Positions 51,727 through 60,660 of a stretch of DNA of 64,000 nucleotides are shown one piece after another; the stretch's first letter is position 1, and every line of letters starts with the position of its first letter. The notes beneath the pieces were generated by a model, which was not told where the DNA came from, did no database searches, and saw only the letters and a list, made by a program, of their open reading frames with translations. The position numbers were made by a program, and so were the translations under genes. Source of the stretch: Pedobacter chinensis (lineage in GTDB: Bacteria > Bacteroidota > Bacteroidia > Sphingobacteriales > Sphingobacteriaceae); NCBI RefSeq assembly GCF_003339865.1, contig NZ_QPKV01000003.1, positions 496,001-560,000 of the forward strand, read 5' to 3'.

Positions 51727-54222
51727 ATGAATAACTGGTTTAATAAAAATGGCATCCACCTGGCCATTATTGCATTTTTTGTAGTCATCACTTTTGCCTA
51801 CTTCAGTCCCGTTTTGCAGGGCAAAGCACCACAACAAGGCGACGTTTTGCAGGCAAAAGCCATGCAGAAAGAAATTATGGATGTAAAAGAACAAACTGGA
51901 AAAGGGCCACTTTGGACCAACCAGATGTTCGGAGGAATGCCCGCTTATCAAATCTGGGTTCAATATCCTTTAAACATTACCACCTATGGTATTGATGTAA
52001 TTAAAGGTGTGTTTCCCGATCCTGTTGGAACTGTACTGTTGTATTTATTGGGGGCTTATCTTCTTTTCTGTGTACTCAAAATCAATCCGTGGCTTGCTGC
52101 TGCGGGGGCGATAGCTTTTGCCTTTACTTCATATAATTTTATCATTATTGCTGCGGGGCATAGTAACAAGGCTTTGGCCATTGGCTTTTTCGCACCAATT
52201 CTGGCCTCAATAATCCTTACCTTAAGAGGAAGGTATTTGGTGGGCGGAAGTTTGCTGGCCTTATTTATGGCTTTGGAAATTCGTTCCAACCATATCCAAA
52301 TGACCTACTATCTTTTTATAGCGCTATTTATTTTGGCCTGTATAGAGCTATACCACGCATTTAAAACAAAACAATTGGCCACTTTTGGTAAATCAATCGG
52401 TTTTATTGTTGCCGGGATAATATTGGGCGTTTTGGTTAACGCGGGTACCTTATGGACTACTTATGAATATGGGAAAGAAACCATTCGTGGTAAATCTAAC
52501 TTAACTACCGATAAATCAGAACCTGCAAATGGTTTGGATAAGGAATATGCTTATCAATGGAGCCAGGGTGTTGGAGAAAGTTTCTCTTTTCTGATTCCGA
52601 ATATTTATGGTGGTGCAAGTAGTATTGATGAAATGATCAAACCTGAAAGCAATACCTATAAAGCGGTAGAGAAAAACCTTCAGGGTGTAGATCCACGGCA
52701 GGCAATTGGTTATGTTGCTCAAAATTTAGGTACAAACCAATATTGGGGAAATAAACCAGGTACTTCAGGCCCATATTATTTTGGTGCCATTATTTGCTTA
52801 CTTTTTGTTTTTGGATTATTCATTGTTCAGCACCGATGGAAATGGTGGATTTTAGGAAGCAGTGTTTTGTTATTATTCCTTTCATTCGGACAGAATTTCC
52901 CGTTGATTTCTGATCTTTTCTTCGATTACCTGCCCATGTACAACAAGTTCAGGGCGGTTGAATCAATCCTAGCGGTTGTAGGTTTATTAGTGCCGTTATT
53001 GGCTATACTAGCTATCAAAGAAGCTCAGGAAGGGAAATACGATCAAAAATATTTGGTTAAAAGATTAACCTGGTCGGCAGCAATTACAGGCGGACTTGCT
53101 TTAATCATTGCACTGATACCAACTGCTTTCTTCAGTTTTACCCAAGCGAATCAAGCTCAGGTTTTAGATGCTTTAACACAAACATTGCAAAATAACCGGG
53201 GTGCTGCAATGGAAATCATTAACGGTGTTGTTGCCGATCGTGTTGCGCTTGCCCGTGCTGATGCCTTACGTACATTACTGTTTATTATAATCGGATTTGG
53301 TATTACCTGGGCTTTCATCACTAAAAAAATGAATATGCAATTTGCTTTTGGCTTGCTGGCATTATTCATTTTAATTGATTTATGGCAAGTTGATCGTCGT
53401 TACTTAAATAACCAGAATTTTGTAAGCAAATCTGATCTGGCGAATCATTATCAGGCCAGAGATGTAGATAATTTCATCGCTGCTGATAAAGATCCTAATT
53501 TCAGAGTATTTGATTTATCACTTGGAGATCCGTTTAAAAGTGCCGAAACGTCATACTTCCATAAAACGGTTGGTGGTTTTCACTCAGCAAGATTAAAACG
53601 TTTTCAGGAGTTGGTTGATCATCAGTTGACAAAAAGCATCAATCAGGATGTTTTGGATATGTTGAACACCAAATATATCATCACACAAGACCCTCAAAAT
53701 GGTTCATATAAAATGCAGCGTAATGCAACGGCTGCTGGTAATGCATGGTTTGTACAAAGTGTTCAGTTTGCTAAAAATGCCGATGAGGAAATGAAAGCAA
53801 TCAGCAGTTTTGATGCAAAAAAAGAGGCTATTGTTGATGAACAATATCAATCATTGATTGATACCAAACGTTTAGGTACCGGACAGGAAGGCTTCATTAG
53901 GTTAACCACTTATACACCAGACCATTTAACTTATGAGTACTCTTCAGCTAAAGATGTAATTGCTGTTTTCTCGGAGATTTATTACAACAAAGGCTGGAAA
54001 ATGTATATCGATGGAGTTGAAAAGCCATACTTCAGAGCCGATTATATTTTACGCGCTGCACAGTTAGAAGGAGGCAACCATAAACTTGAATTTATTTTCC
54101 ACCCAACATCATATTATGCCGGAGAAAAAATTTCATTAGCAGGTTCAATTTTACTTTTAGCTGGTTTAGGTTTTGGCTTTTACTCAGAAAACAGGAAGAA
54201 AAAGAAAACCGTTAAAGCTTAA
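51727..54222 (+). CDS. YfhO family polytopic membrane protein
   Basis: The 831-residue protein has about a dozen transmembrane helices in two blocks (about 10-230 and 345-560, plus one near the C-terminus at 800-820) and a large soluble C-terminal region. The N-terminal TNQMFGGMPAYQIWVQYP and the SHSN-like AAGHSNKALAIGFFAP segments are family marks. YfhO proteins are GT-C-like and in Firmicutes help glycosylate teichoic acids. In Bacteroidota the role is unknown, plausibly lipid-linked sugar transfer across the inner membrane. A terminator follows at 54289-54321. Confidence 0.9.
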   Translation: MNNWFNKNGIHLAIIAFFVVITFAYFSPVLQGKAPQQGDVLQAKAMQKEIMDVKEQTGKGPLWTNQMFGGMPAYQIWVQYPLNITTYGIDVIKGVFPDPVGTVLLYLLGAYLLFCVLKINPWLAAAGAIAFAFTSYNFIIIAAGHSNKALAIGFFAPILASIILTLRGRYLVGGSLLALFMALEIRSNHIQMTYYLFIALFILACIELYHAFKTKQLATFGKSIGFIVAGIILGVLVNAGTLWTTYEYGKETIRGKSNLTTDKSEPANGLDKEYAYQWSQGVGESFSFLIPNIYGGASSIDEMIKPESNTYKAVEKNLQGVDPRQAIGYVAQNLGTNQYWGNKPGTSGPYYFGAIICLLFVFGLFIVQHRWKWWILGSSVLLLFLSFGQNFPLISDLFFDYLPMYNKFRAVESILAVVGLLVPLLAILAIKEAQEGKYDQKYLVKRLTWSAAITGGLALIIALIPTAFFSFTQANQAQVLDALTQTLQNNRGAAMEIINGVVADRVALARADALRTLLFIIIGFGITWAFITKKMNMQFAFGLLALFILIDLWQVDRRYLNNQNFVSKSDLANHYQARDVDNFIAADKDPNFRVFDLSLGDPFKSAETSYFHKTVGGFHSARLKRFQELVDHQLTKSINQDVLDMLNTKYIITQDPQNGSYKMQRNATAAGNAWFVQSVQFAKNADEEMKAISSFDAKKEAIVDEQYQSLIDTKRLGTGQEGFIRLTTYTPDHLTYEYSSAKDVIAVFSEIYYNKGWKMYIDGVEKPYFRADYILRAAQLEGGNHKLEFIFHPTSYYAGEKISLAGSILLLAGLGFGFYSENRKKKKTVKA

Positions 54223-54288
54223 TTTTAAAATTTACGATACGTTGTTGTTTCGGCAAAGCGGAAAATTCGAAGTCGAAAAGACGATTTT

Positions 54289-54321
54289 AAACCCATAAGA
54301 ACTATAATCTTATGGGTTTTT
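54289..54321 (+). terminator. Rho-independent terminator of the YfhO-like gene
   Basis: The perfect 11-bp stem AACCCATAAGA/TCTTATGGGTT with a 7-nt loop is followed by TTTATTTT. Confidence 0.85.
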
Positions 54322-54487
54322 ATTTTGGTCTAAATTCTGACGTAATAGTGTTCAAGCCTGGCTGGTAAAATTTATGTCTGACTTTTGAAATCTCAACCAA
54401 CTTATCAAATAACCAGTTAACCAACTAACTCTAACCAAGTTTAACATCCTTTATCATTTTGAAGAATAATTTAACAATGCCGTAACA

Positions 54488-54516
54488 TTTGTTTGATAAA
54501 TAGCATCTTACCTTTG
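54488..54516 (+). promoter_or_regulatory. Promoter of the 31-codon membrane peptide gene
   Basis: TTTG (54488-54491), a 17-nt spacer and TACCTTTG (54509-54516) form a good Bacteroidota promoter 20 nt before the ATG at 54536. Confidence 0.6.
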
Positions 54517-54535
54517 TAAAGTAAAATCAGATGAT

Positions 54536-54631
54536 ATGCTAGAGTCATTCTTCGCCCTGTGTTTATTAATTATAGTACTTTATTTCTTTAGTCCCTTTGA
54601 GGTTAAACTCGATGAGGAAGAAGAATGGTAA
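54536..54631 (+). CDS. Candidate 31-residue single-helix membrane peptide
   Basis: The short frame encodes an N-terminal hydrophobic helix (residues 5-21, FFALCLLIIVLYFFSPF) followed by VKLDEEEEW, so a membrane helix with an acidic tail. It is preceded by its own consensus promoter and lies 72 nt before the LpxH-like gene on the same strand. I recognise no family. The combination of promoter, clean hydrophobicity and charge pattern makes it a better candidate than a random short frame, but no conservation could be tested. Confidence 0.5.
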   Translation: MLESFFALCLLIIVLYFFSPFEVKLDEEEEW

Positions 54632-54703
54632 AGTAAACACCATATTTTTTAAACTGCTTTATTCAAGCGGTAACAAATTCTTCTCCCCTAAATTTTCCCG
54701 GTT

Positions 54704-55558
54704 ATGGATAAAAGAAATGTTGATGTAGTCGTAATATCCGATGTGCATTTGGGCACTTATGGCTGTCATGCAAAGGAACTGCTCAGATATCTAAAAAGCA
54801 TAAAGCCCAAAACGCTCATCTTAAACGGCGATATTATTGATATTTGGCAATTCAGTAAAAGTTACTGGCCAGAATCGCACATGAAAATTATTCGTAAACT
54901 GATGAAGTTCGTTTCTGAAGGAGTTCAGGTGTACTATCTTACTGGAAATCATGATGAGTTATTGCGAAAGTTCGATGGGATGGAAATGGGAACTTTTCAT
55001 CTCCAAAACAAATTAATCTTAGAAATGGATGGTAAAAAGGCCTGGTTTTTTCATGGAGATGTTTTCGATGTGACCATGCAACATTCAAAGTGGCTGGCGA
55101 AAATGGGTGCCGTTGGTTATGATACCCTGATCCTGATCAACAGTTTTGTAAACTGGGTATTAACGGCCTTTGGACGCGAAAAAATGAGTTTCTCAAAAAA
55201 AATAAAGGCTAAATTCAAGGATGCAGTAAAGTTTATTAATAGTTTTGAACAAACCGCAGCAGAACTGGCGATAGAAAAGGGTTATCACTATGTGGTTTGT
55301 GGGCATATTCATCAGGCAGAGAAAAGACAGATTTCTACAGATGATGGACAGGTTACCTACTTAAACAGCGGAGATTGGGTAGAAAGTTTAACGGCTTTAG
55401 AATATCAAAATCAAAACTGGACTGTTTTTAAATATGAATATCAAAATTTTATCAAGGATGAACTTGAAGAAGGAATTCTCTCAGATGCAGAAGATTTGAA
55501 AAGTAAGCTTGATGTAAACATACTTTTACAACACATTAAGTATGAAATTGCTCAATAA
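54704..55558 (+). CDS. UDP-2,3-diacylglucosamine diphosphatase-like metallophosphoesterase
   Basis: The 284-residue protein is a calcineurin-like phosphoesterase with all metal motifs: VISDVHLG (D-x-H), LNGDIIDIW (GD), LTGNHDE (GNHD), FFHGDVFD and CGHIHQAE (GHxH). The length and the inserted helical cap (about 140-190) fit the LpxH-like enzymes that split UDP-diacylglucosamine in lipid A synthesis. It is followed by a glycosyltransferase gene 20 nt away, so the pair is probably an envelope operon. A different pyrophosphate substrate is possible, so no symbol is given. Confidence 0.9.
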   Translation: MDKRNVDVVVISDVHLGTYGCHAKELLRYLKSIKPKTLILNGDIIDIWQFSKSYWPESHMKIIRKLMKFVSEGVQVYYLTGNHDELLRKFDGMEMGTFHLQNKLILEMDGKKAWFFHGDVFDVTMQHSKWLAKMGAVGYDTLILINSFVNWVLTAFGREKMSFSKKIKAKFKDAVKFINSFEQTAAELAIEKGYHYVVCGHIHQAEKRQISTDDGQVTYLNSGDWVESLTALEYQNQNWTVFKYEYQNFIKDELEEGILSDAEDLKSKLDVNILLQHIKYEIAQ

Positions 55559-55578
55559 TTTTTGGATATTCGGCACAA

Positions 55579-56568
55579 ATGAAAATACTTTACGCTATAC
55601 AGGGAACCGGAAATGGTCACATCAGCAGAGCCCGGGAAATTATTCCTTTACTTCAAAAATATGGAGAACTCGATATTCTGGTCAGTGGAACACAAGCCGA
55701 TGTTAAGCTTAGCCAACCGGTAAAGTATCAATTGCATGGTTTTAGTTTCGTTTTCGGGAAGAAAGGTGGTGTAGATCACTTTAAAACCTGGTTGAACATG
55801 AATCTTTTCCGCTTCAGGAAAGACATGAAGCAATTGCCGCTTAAAGAGTACAACCTGATTGTGAACGATTTTGAACCTGTTAGCGCATGGGCATGTAAAC
55901 TTCAGGGAATCGAATGTGTTTCATTAAGTCATCAGGCGGCTTTTAAATCGAAGAAAGTTCCCCGTCCAAAAACACTGGATTGGGGTAAAATTATTCTGAG
56001 CCGCTATGCCCCAACTAAATATCATATCGGTTTCCATTTCGACCGATACGATAGCTTCATCCATACTCCCGTAATCAGAGCTGAAATCAGAGCGCTGGAA
56101 AATAAAAATCTTGGACACTACACGGTTTATTTACCGGCAATTGACGATAAAAGATTGGTTAAATTACTTGCCCAGGTTCCGGAAATTAAATGGGAGGTTT
56201 TCTCAAAGCATAATCACTTGGCTTATCATCATGAGAATGTTTCTGTACAACCCGTTAATAATGAACTGTTCAATAAAAGCCTGGCCACATGTGAGGGATT
56301 GTTTACCGGTGGGGGGTTTGAAGGCCCGGCAGAAGCACTTTATTTGAAGAAAAAGTTACTGGTTGCCCCCATGCGTTTCCAATTTGAACAACAATGTAAT
56401 GCTTATGCATTAAAGCAATTCGGATTACCTGTTATTTGGGGGAGTACAAAAAACTGGCTTCCAATCATTAAAGATTGGGTTAGTCATCCTCAAAAACATG
56501 AATTTGATTTTCCTGATGAAACCGAGAAAATCATTGATGATATGGTCAGGAAATATGCAAGGACTTAA
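55579..56568 (+). CDS. MurG-like glycosyltransferase (GT-B)
   Basis: This 329-residue protein starts with ILYAIQGTGNGHISRAREI, the glycine-rich loop of MurG/GT28-like enzymes, and has FTGGGFEGPAEALYLKKKLLVAP near residue 240-262 as donor-site pattern. It matches the Glyco_trans_1_3 type common in Bacteroidota. Cotranscription with the LpxH-like phosphatase 20 nt upstream suggests a role in lipid A or another glycolipid, which is inferred. No signal peptide or transmembrane segment is present. Confidence 0.87.
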   Translation: MKILYAIQGTGNGHISRAREIIPLLQKYGELDILVSGTQADVKLSQPVKYQLHGFSFVFGKKGGVDHFKTWLNMNLFRFRKDMKQLPLKEYNLIVNDFEPVSAWACKLQGIECVSLSHQAAFKSKKVPRPKTLDWGKIILSRYAPTKYHIGFHFDRYDSFIHTPVIRAEIRALENKNLGHYTVYLPAIDDKRLVKLLAQVPEIKWEVFSKHNHLAYHHENVSVQPVNNELFNKSLATCEGLFTGGGFEGPAEALYLKKKLLVAPMRFQFEQQCNAYALKQFGLPVIWGSTKNWLPIIKDWVSHPQKHEFDFPDETEKIIDDMVRKYART

Positions 56569-56720
56569 GCCATACCTTGTTTGGTGGTTCACCAGCCCCT
56601 GCAATTTATTTGTTTGTGGGTTTTGTAGTTGGTAGGTGTGCTACCGGCCAAGGAGGTATCTTTCCGCTTTTTACCTACTCTTAAATTATTTTCTTTACTT
56701 TGCCTATTCGTTAAAAAGGC

Positions 56721-57701
56721 ATGATTAATCAGTTCCGAAAACTAAATCCAATTAACCTTCTGTTGTTACTGGCTTACACATTTTTTATGCGTATAGCCAT
56801 TTTTTACGAAACACCAGATCAACTTAATTTCGATTTTCTCGAGCCATTTGCCAGGTTATTGATCAACATTGATTTAGATAATGCTTTTTCATCCCCGGCC
56901 AACATTCTGATTGCAACTATTATTGTTTTCATTCAGGCACTAATTTTCAACCGGGTTATCAATAATCATAATTTGTTAGCTAAACCAAGTTTTTTACCTG
57001 GTTTAATGTACATTACGGGTACAAGCTTGTTTATGCCCTTTATGATTCTGAGCCCGGCATTAATCAGTAATTTTTTATTAATATGGGTAATAGATAAATT
57101 TTTAAAACTGGGAAAAAGTGCAAATTCTATTACAACTGTTTTCGATATAGGAATGATCATCGGTGTAGGTACATTGATTTATTTTCCTTTCATGGCGATG
57201 CTTTTAATGATTTTCCTGGCATTGTTGTTATTCCGGTCATTTAATTGGAGAGAGTGGGTTGCAGGATTGGTCGGTTTTTTTACCGTATTTTTCTTTTTGG
57301 CCGTATTTTACTATTGGAGAGATAATCTGGCATCTTTTTATCAGATCTGGAAACCATTGGGCAACAGGTTTCCATCTGTTTTCCAGATCAACCTTAATGA
57401 TTATCTGGTGCTTATTCCCGTTGTTATCATTATCGTATTGGCATCTTTGCAGCTTCGTGAAAACTTCTTTAGAAGTTTTATCAGTACCAGGAAGGGGTTT
57501 CAGTTGCTATTCTTTATGTTCATAGTTGCCGGTGCCAGTTTTTATTTAAAGCCAAATTTCAGAACCTGGCATTTTTTGCTTTGTGTACCACCTGGATCGG
57601 TATTGTTGGCTTACTACTTTAGCAATGCAAAAAAGCGCTGGTTTTATGAAACACTCTTTGTTTTGTTTATACTATCCATACAATACTTTCTTTTTGTTTA
57701 A
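56721..57701 (+). CDS. DUF6427 family membrane protein
   Basis: The 326-residue protein has about eight to nine transmembrane helices, beginning NPINLLLLLAYTFFMRIAIF, with LLIWVIDKFLKLGKS and FRSFNWREWVAGLVGFF among the recognisable segments of this Bacteroidota family. Function is unknown. It stands alone, 152 nt after the glycosyltransferase and 55 nt before the coaX upstream ORF. Confidence 0.85.
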   Translation: MINQFRKLNPINLLLLLAYTFFMRIAIFYETPDQLNFDFLEPFARLLINIDLDNAFSSPANILIATIIVFIQALIFNRVINNHNLLAKPSFLPGLMYITGTSLFMPFMILSPALISNFLLIWVIDKFLKLGKSANSITTVFDIGMIIGVGTLIYFPFMAMLLMIFLALLLFRSFNWREWVAGLVGFFTVFFFLAVFYYWRDNLASFYQIWKPLGNRFPSVFQINLNDYLVLIPVVIIIVLASLQLRENFFRSFISTRKGFQLLFFMFIVAGASFYLKPNFRTWHFLLCVPPGSVLLAYYFSNAKKRWFYETLFVLFILSIQYFLFV

Positions 57702-57744
57702 CCTTTTTTAACAAATAACTAGAACAAAACTTAACAAAGATTAA

Positions 57745-57752
57745 TAGCTTTG
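57745..57752 (+). promoter_or_regulatory. -7 promoter element of the coaX transcript
   Basis: TAGCTTTG is an exact TAnnTTTG match. The first ATG (57757) of an upstream short ORF begins 5 nt after it, so the transcript would begin nearly at that ATG. Confidence 0.5.
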
Positions 57753-57756
57753 TAGC

Positions 57757-57840
57757 ATGAAGTTTCTTGTTAAAGCTTGTTTAGGTTTTAATTCATATCA
57801 AAAGGTGATTGTTTCGCATCAGAAGAATATTAATGCATAG
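57757..57840 (+). other. Upstream ORF of 27 codons overlapping the coaX start
   Basis: The frame runs MKFLVKACLGFNSYQ onward and ends at TAG 57838-57840, overlapping the coaX ATG (57833) by 8 nt in a different frame. It begins about where the promoter predicts the transcript to start. It may couple translation of coaX or be a chance frame. Confidence 0.4.
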
Positions 57841-58567
57841 GTTAAGTATTGATATTGGTAATTCTTCAGCGAAAATAGCTGTTTTTGCTGGCCGGGAAAT
57901 TATTCATCACCAGCGGTTCCTGAAGTTGGGAATTATTGATCTGGCACAATTGATTGAAAAATTTTCACCTAAAAAATCCATCGTCAGCAGTGTTAATCAG
58001 GAAATTGGCCAGCTGGAAGAATTTTTAAAGAAACATACGCAATATACCCGGTTTACGGCGTTATTAACCAACGGCGTTCAAAATAAATATAAAACACCTA
58101 ATACACTTGGTTTGGATAGGTGGGCAGCAATTTTAGGTGCGAATGGACTATTCGCTGAAAATGCCTGTCTGGTGGTAGATGCCGGAACCTGTATTACCTA
58201 TGATTTACTAACCGGGAAAAATGAATATTTTGGTGGAAGCATAAGTCCGGGAATTGCAATGCGTTTTAAAGCAGTGCATGAATTTACAGGCAGATTGCCA
58301 ATGGTGGAGTGGGATGCAAAAGAAGTAATTCCAGAAGGAGTTGATACACAATCAGCAATAAAAAATGGGGTTTTGCAGGGTGTAGTAAACGAAATTGAAG
58401 GCTTTATTGCCTTAAATAATATAAAAGAAAGTGCTTTAAAGGTGATTATAACAGGTGGTGACGCTAATTTTTTGTATAAGCAATTACAAAACAGCATCTT
58501 TGCCCCTCAAATTATACAAGATCCCTATATCGTATTAAAAGGATTAAATGAAGCTATTGCAGATTAA
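57833..58567 (+). CDS. coaX: Type III pantothenate kinase
   Basis: The 244-residue protein is the CoaX-type enzyme that phosphorylates pantothenate in the first step of coenzyme A synthesis. The ASKHA motifs are clear: LSIDIGNSSAKIAVF (phosphate 1, with D6), GLDRWAAILGA (about 95), LVVDAGTCITYDLL (phosphate 2), GGSISPGIAMRF and the adenosine loop VIITGGDANFL (about 208). The ATG at 57833 places the first motif at the N-terminus as in homologues. The next gene starts 1 nt after the stop, so an operon with the outer-membrane protein and lptC is likely. Confidence 0.95.
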   Translation: MHRLSIDIGNSSAKIAVFAGREIIHHQRFLKLGIIDLAQLIEKFSPKKSIVSSVNQEIGQLEEFLKKHTQYTRFTALLTNGVQNKYKTPNTLGLDRWAAILGANGLFAENACLVVDAGTCITYDLLTGKNEYFGGSISPGIAMRFKAVHEFTGRLPMVEWDAKEVIPEGVDTQSAIKNGVLQGVVNEIEGFIALNNIKESALKVIITGGDANFLYKQLQNSIFAPQIIQDPYIVLKGLNEAIAD

Positions 58568-58568
58568 A

Positions 58569-59861
58569 ATGTACAAAAGAATAAATTATATTGCAGCCAT
58601 ACTCGTTCTAGTTTGTGGTTTAAGTGCGCAGGCACAGGTTACCACTTCATCACCATATTCAAGATATGGAATCGGAAATATCAAAGGTTCATTATTGCCA
58701 CAATTAAGGGGAATGGGCGGTATCTCGACAGCTGTAAACAAAGTTACCGGATTCAATTATATCAATATGCAAAATCCGGCATCGTACTCTGGTGTCACTT
58801 TAACCACAATTGATATTGGCATGAGTGCTGGTTTAACGAATCTTTCAAGAAATAATTTAAGTGAAACCAGTTTCAACTCTACTTTTAGTCACCTGGCTTT
58901 TGCGGTACCAGTAAACAGAAGGTCTGCCTTAAGCTTTGGTATTCTTCCATATTCAGATTTAGGATACTCATACAGAAATACCGTTAAAATTGATACCATG
59001 ACTGTAGATCAGCTTTACGAAGGAGAAGGTGGGCTATCAAAAGCGTACGTGGGTTATGGTTACCGCATTGGCGATCATTTAAGAATTGGTGCAAATGCCG
59101 AATATATTTTCGGTAATCTTCAAACCACTAGAGCTACAGAATATACAGAGATAGGTTCGATCAATGCAAAACTTCAAAATAAAAATAGTGTTGGTGGTTT
59201 AAACTACTCTTACGGTGTTCAATATGATTTTAACGTTGGGAAAAGAACCATCGTAACTTTGGGTTATTCGGGCAGTAATTCCAGTAAGCTGAATTCAAGT
59301 CAAACCTTCTTTGCAACGCAATATACAAGAGATGTAAACGGAAATGAAAGCACTGCATTGGATACTTTAAATTCTGTAGATAGGGGTAAATCAAATTTAA
59401 CTTTACCATTATCACATAATTTTGGTATTTCCATTCAGCAAAATGACAGGTGGTTGATTGGTGCAGATTTTAGAATGAGCAAATGGTCTGCAACCAGCAT
59501 CAACAATGTTAATTCAGGTTTGCAAGATAGCTGGGGAGCATCATTAGGTGGGCAATGGACACCAGATTACACTTCTTATAACAGCTACCTGAAACGGGTT
59601 GATTATCGTTTAGGAGTCAACTACGATAAAACCTATATCCAGATCAATAATCAGGATATTAAACAAATGGGCGCTTCATTAGGATTTGGATTCCCACTGC
59701 CAACAGCCAACGGCGGAACAGCTTTTTATAAAATCAACTTTACTACAGAAGTAGGCCAGAGAGGAACGTTGGATAATAATCTGGTAAAAGAAAAATTCAT
59801 TAACTTCCATCTGGGTTTTACGCTTAACGATACATGGTTCCGTAAGTATAGAGTAGATTAA
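58569..59861 (+). CDS. Outer-membrane beta-barrel protein of unknown function
   Basis: This 430-residue protein has a signal peptide (about 1-22, ending GLSAQAQ) and a barrel of alternating strands, beginning SSPYSRYGIGNI and PQLRGMGG, with NPASYSGV, as in FadL/PorV-like Bacteroidota proteins annotated as hypothetical. The last strand ends in NDTWFRKYRVD. It lies between coaX (1 nt away) and lptC (1-nt overlap), a conserved type of order in this group that hints at an envelope assembly role. Function is not established. Confidence 0.85.
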   Translation: MYKRINYIAAILVLVCGLSAQAQVTTSSPYSRYGIGNIKGSLLPQLRGMGGISTAVNKVTGFNYINMQNPASYSGVTLTTIDIGMSAGLTNLSRNNLSETSFNSTFSHLAFAVPVNRRSALSFGILPYSDLGYSYRNTVKIDTMTVDQLYEGEGGLSKAYVGYGYRIGDHLRIGANAEYIFGNLQTTRATEYTEIGSINAKLQNKNSVGGLNYSYGVQYDFNVGKRTIVTLGYSGSNSSKLNSSQTFFATQYTRDVNGNESTALDTLNSVDRGKSNLTLPLSHNFGISIQQNDRWLIGADFRMSKWSATSINNVNSGLQDSWGASLGGQWTPDYTSYNSYLKRVDYRLGVNYDKTYIQINNQDIKQMGASLGFGFPLPTANGGTAFYKINFTTEVGQRGTLDNNLVKEKFINFHLGFTLNDTWFRKYRVD

Positions 59862-60433
59862 TGAAATTAAAAGCCTTTTTATATGGTTTGATGCTTGGGT
59901 TGCCGTTTTTTTTGGCTTCCTGTGGAGATGACGATCTAAAAAAAGCTAATGCAGTTGCTGTAAATAAAATAACCTTTACCAGGGATAGAACACTTGGCGT
60001 AGAAATTATCTACAGTGATTCAGCTCGTGTTAAGGCAAAAGGGAATGCGCCGATTATGGATAAAGTTACGCCTTCAACTGGTGGAACATACCAGGAAATG
60101 ATTAAAGGGGTGAGCATTGATTTCTTTAGCCCAAGTGGTAAGATTGATGGAAACCTGGTTTGTGATTATGCGATCAGGAAAGATCAGGATAGAAAAACAG
60201 AGTTCAGAAAAAATGTTGTTGTTAAAAATAACAAAGGCGATACCTTTTCTTCTCAGGAATTGATCTGGGATGAATTAAAAAAGATTTTCTACTCCACTCA
60301 GAGAGTTTATGTGAAAGGGGCTGATGGAAGTGTTGGCGAAGGAATTAACTTTCAGGCACCCGAAGATTTTAGCACTTATACCATGGAAAGCGGTAATGCC
60401 GATCTGAACATGAAAGAAGGAATAGCGCCTTAG
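59861..60433 (+). CDS. lptC: LPS export protein LptC
   Basis: The 190-residue protein starts with a lipoprotein signal (lipobox LASC, C21), where many LptC proteins have a simple membrane anchor. The beta-jellyroll includes GVSIDFFSPSGKIDGNLVCDYA and KGDTFSSQELIWDELKKIFYS, the LptC/OstA-like pattern. LptC passes lipopolysaccharide from the LptBFG transporter to LptA. Its ATG overlaps the preceding stop by one base (TAATG). The lipid anchor is a Bacteroidota variant. Confidence 0.9.
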   Translation: MKLKAFLYGLMLGLPFFLASCGDDDLKKANAVAVNKITFTRDRTLGVEIIYSDSARVKAKGNAPIMDKVTPSTGGTYQEMIKGVSIDFFSPSGKIDGNLVCDYAIRKDQDRKTEFRKNVVVKNNKGDTFSSQELIWDELKKIFYSTQRVYVKGADGSVGEGINFQAPEDFSTYTMESGNADLNMKEGIAP

Positions 60434-60660
60434 TTAAGGATAGAATGTTGAATGTTAATTGAGGGGAGTCACTTCAATCATTTCATCATTAAAATCAGCC
60501 ATTTAATCATCCAATGATCCACTTATTCTATCAATAAAATACAGCTCTATTTGCTTAAAAATTAAACACTTGATAAATAAAATTTTGTGTTTTCTTTTTT
60601 AAGGCAAATTTGTATCTTGCGCCCTCTTAAAAAAAACTAAATAAATTTATAAAGTACAAT

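Larger units (their letters stand above)
54223..54535. other. Intergenic stretch with terminator and promoter
   Basis: The stretch holds the terminator at 54289-54321 and the promoter at 54488-54516. Between them is A+T-rich sequence in which I see no gene. Confidence 0.6.

Noticed and set aside
57809..57832. Longer coaX with a TTG start
   Set aside because: The eight extra codons precede the phosphate-binding motif that normally lies at the very N-terminus.
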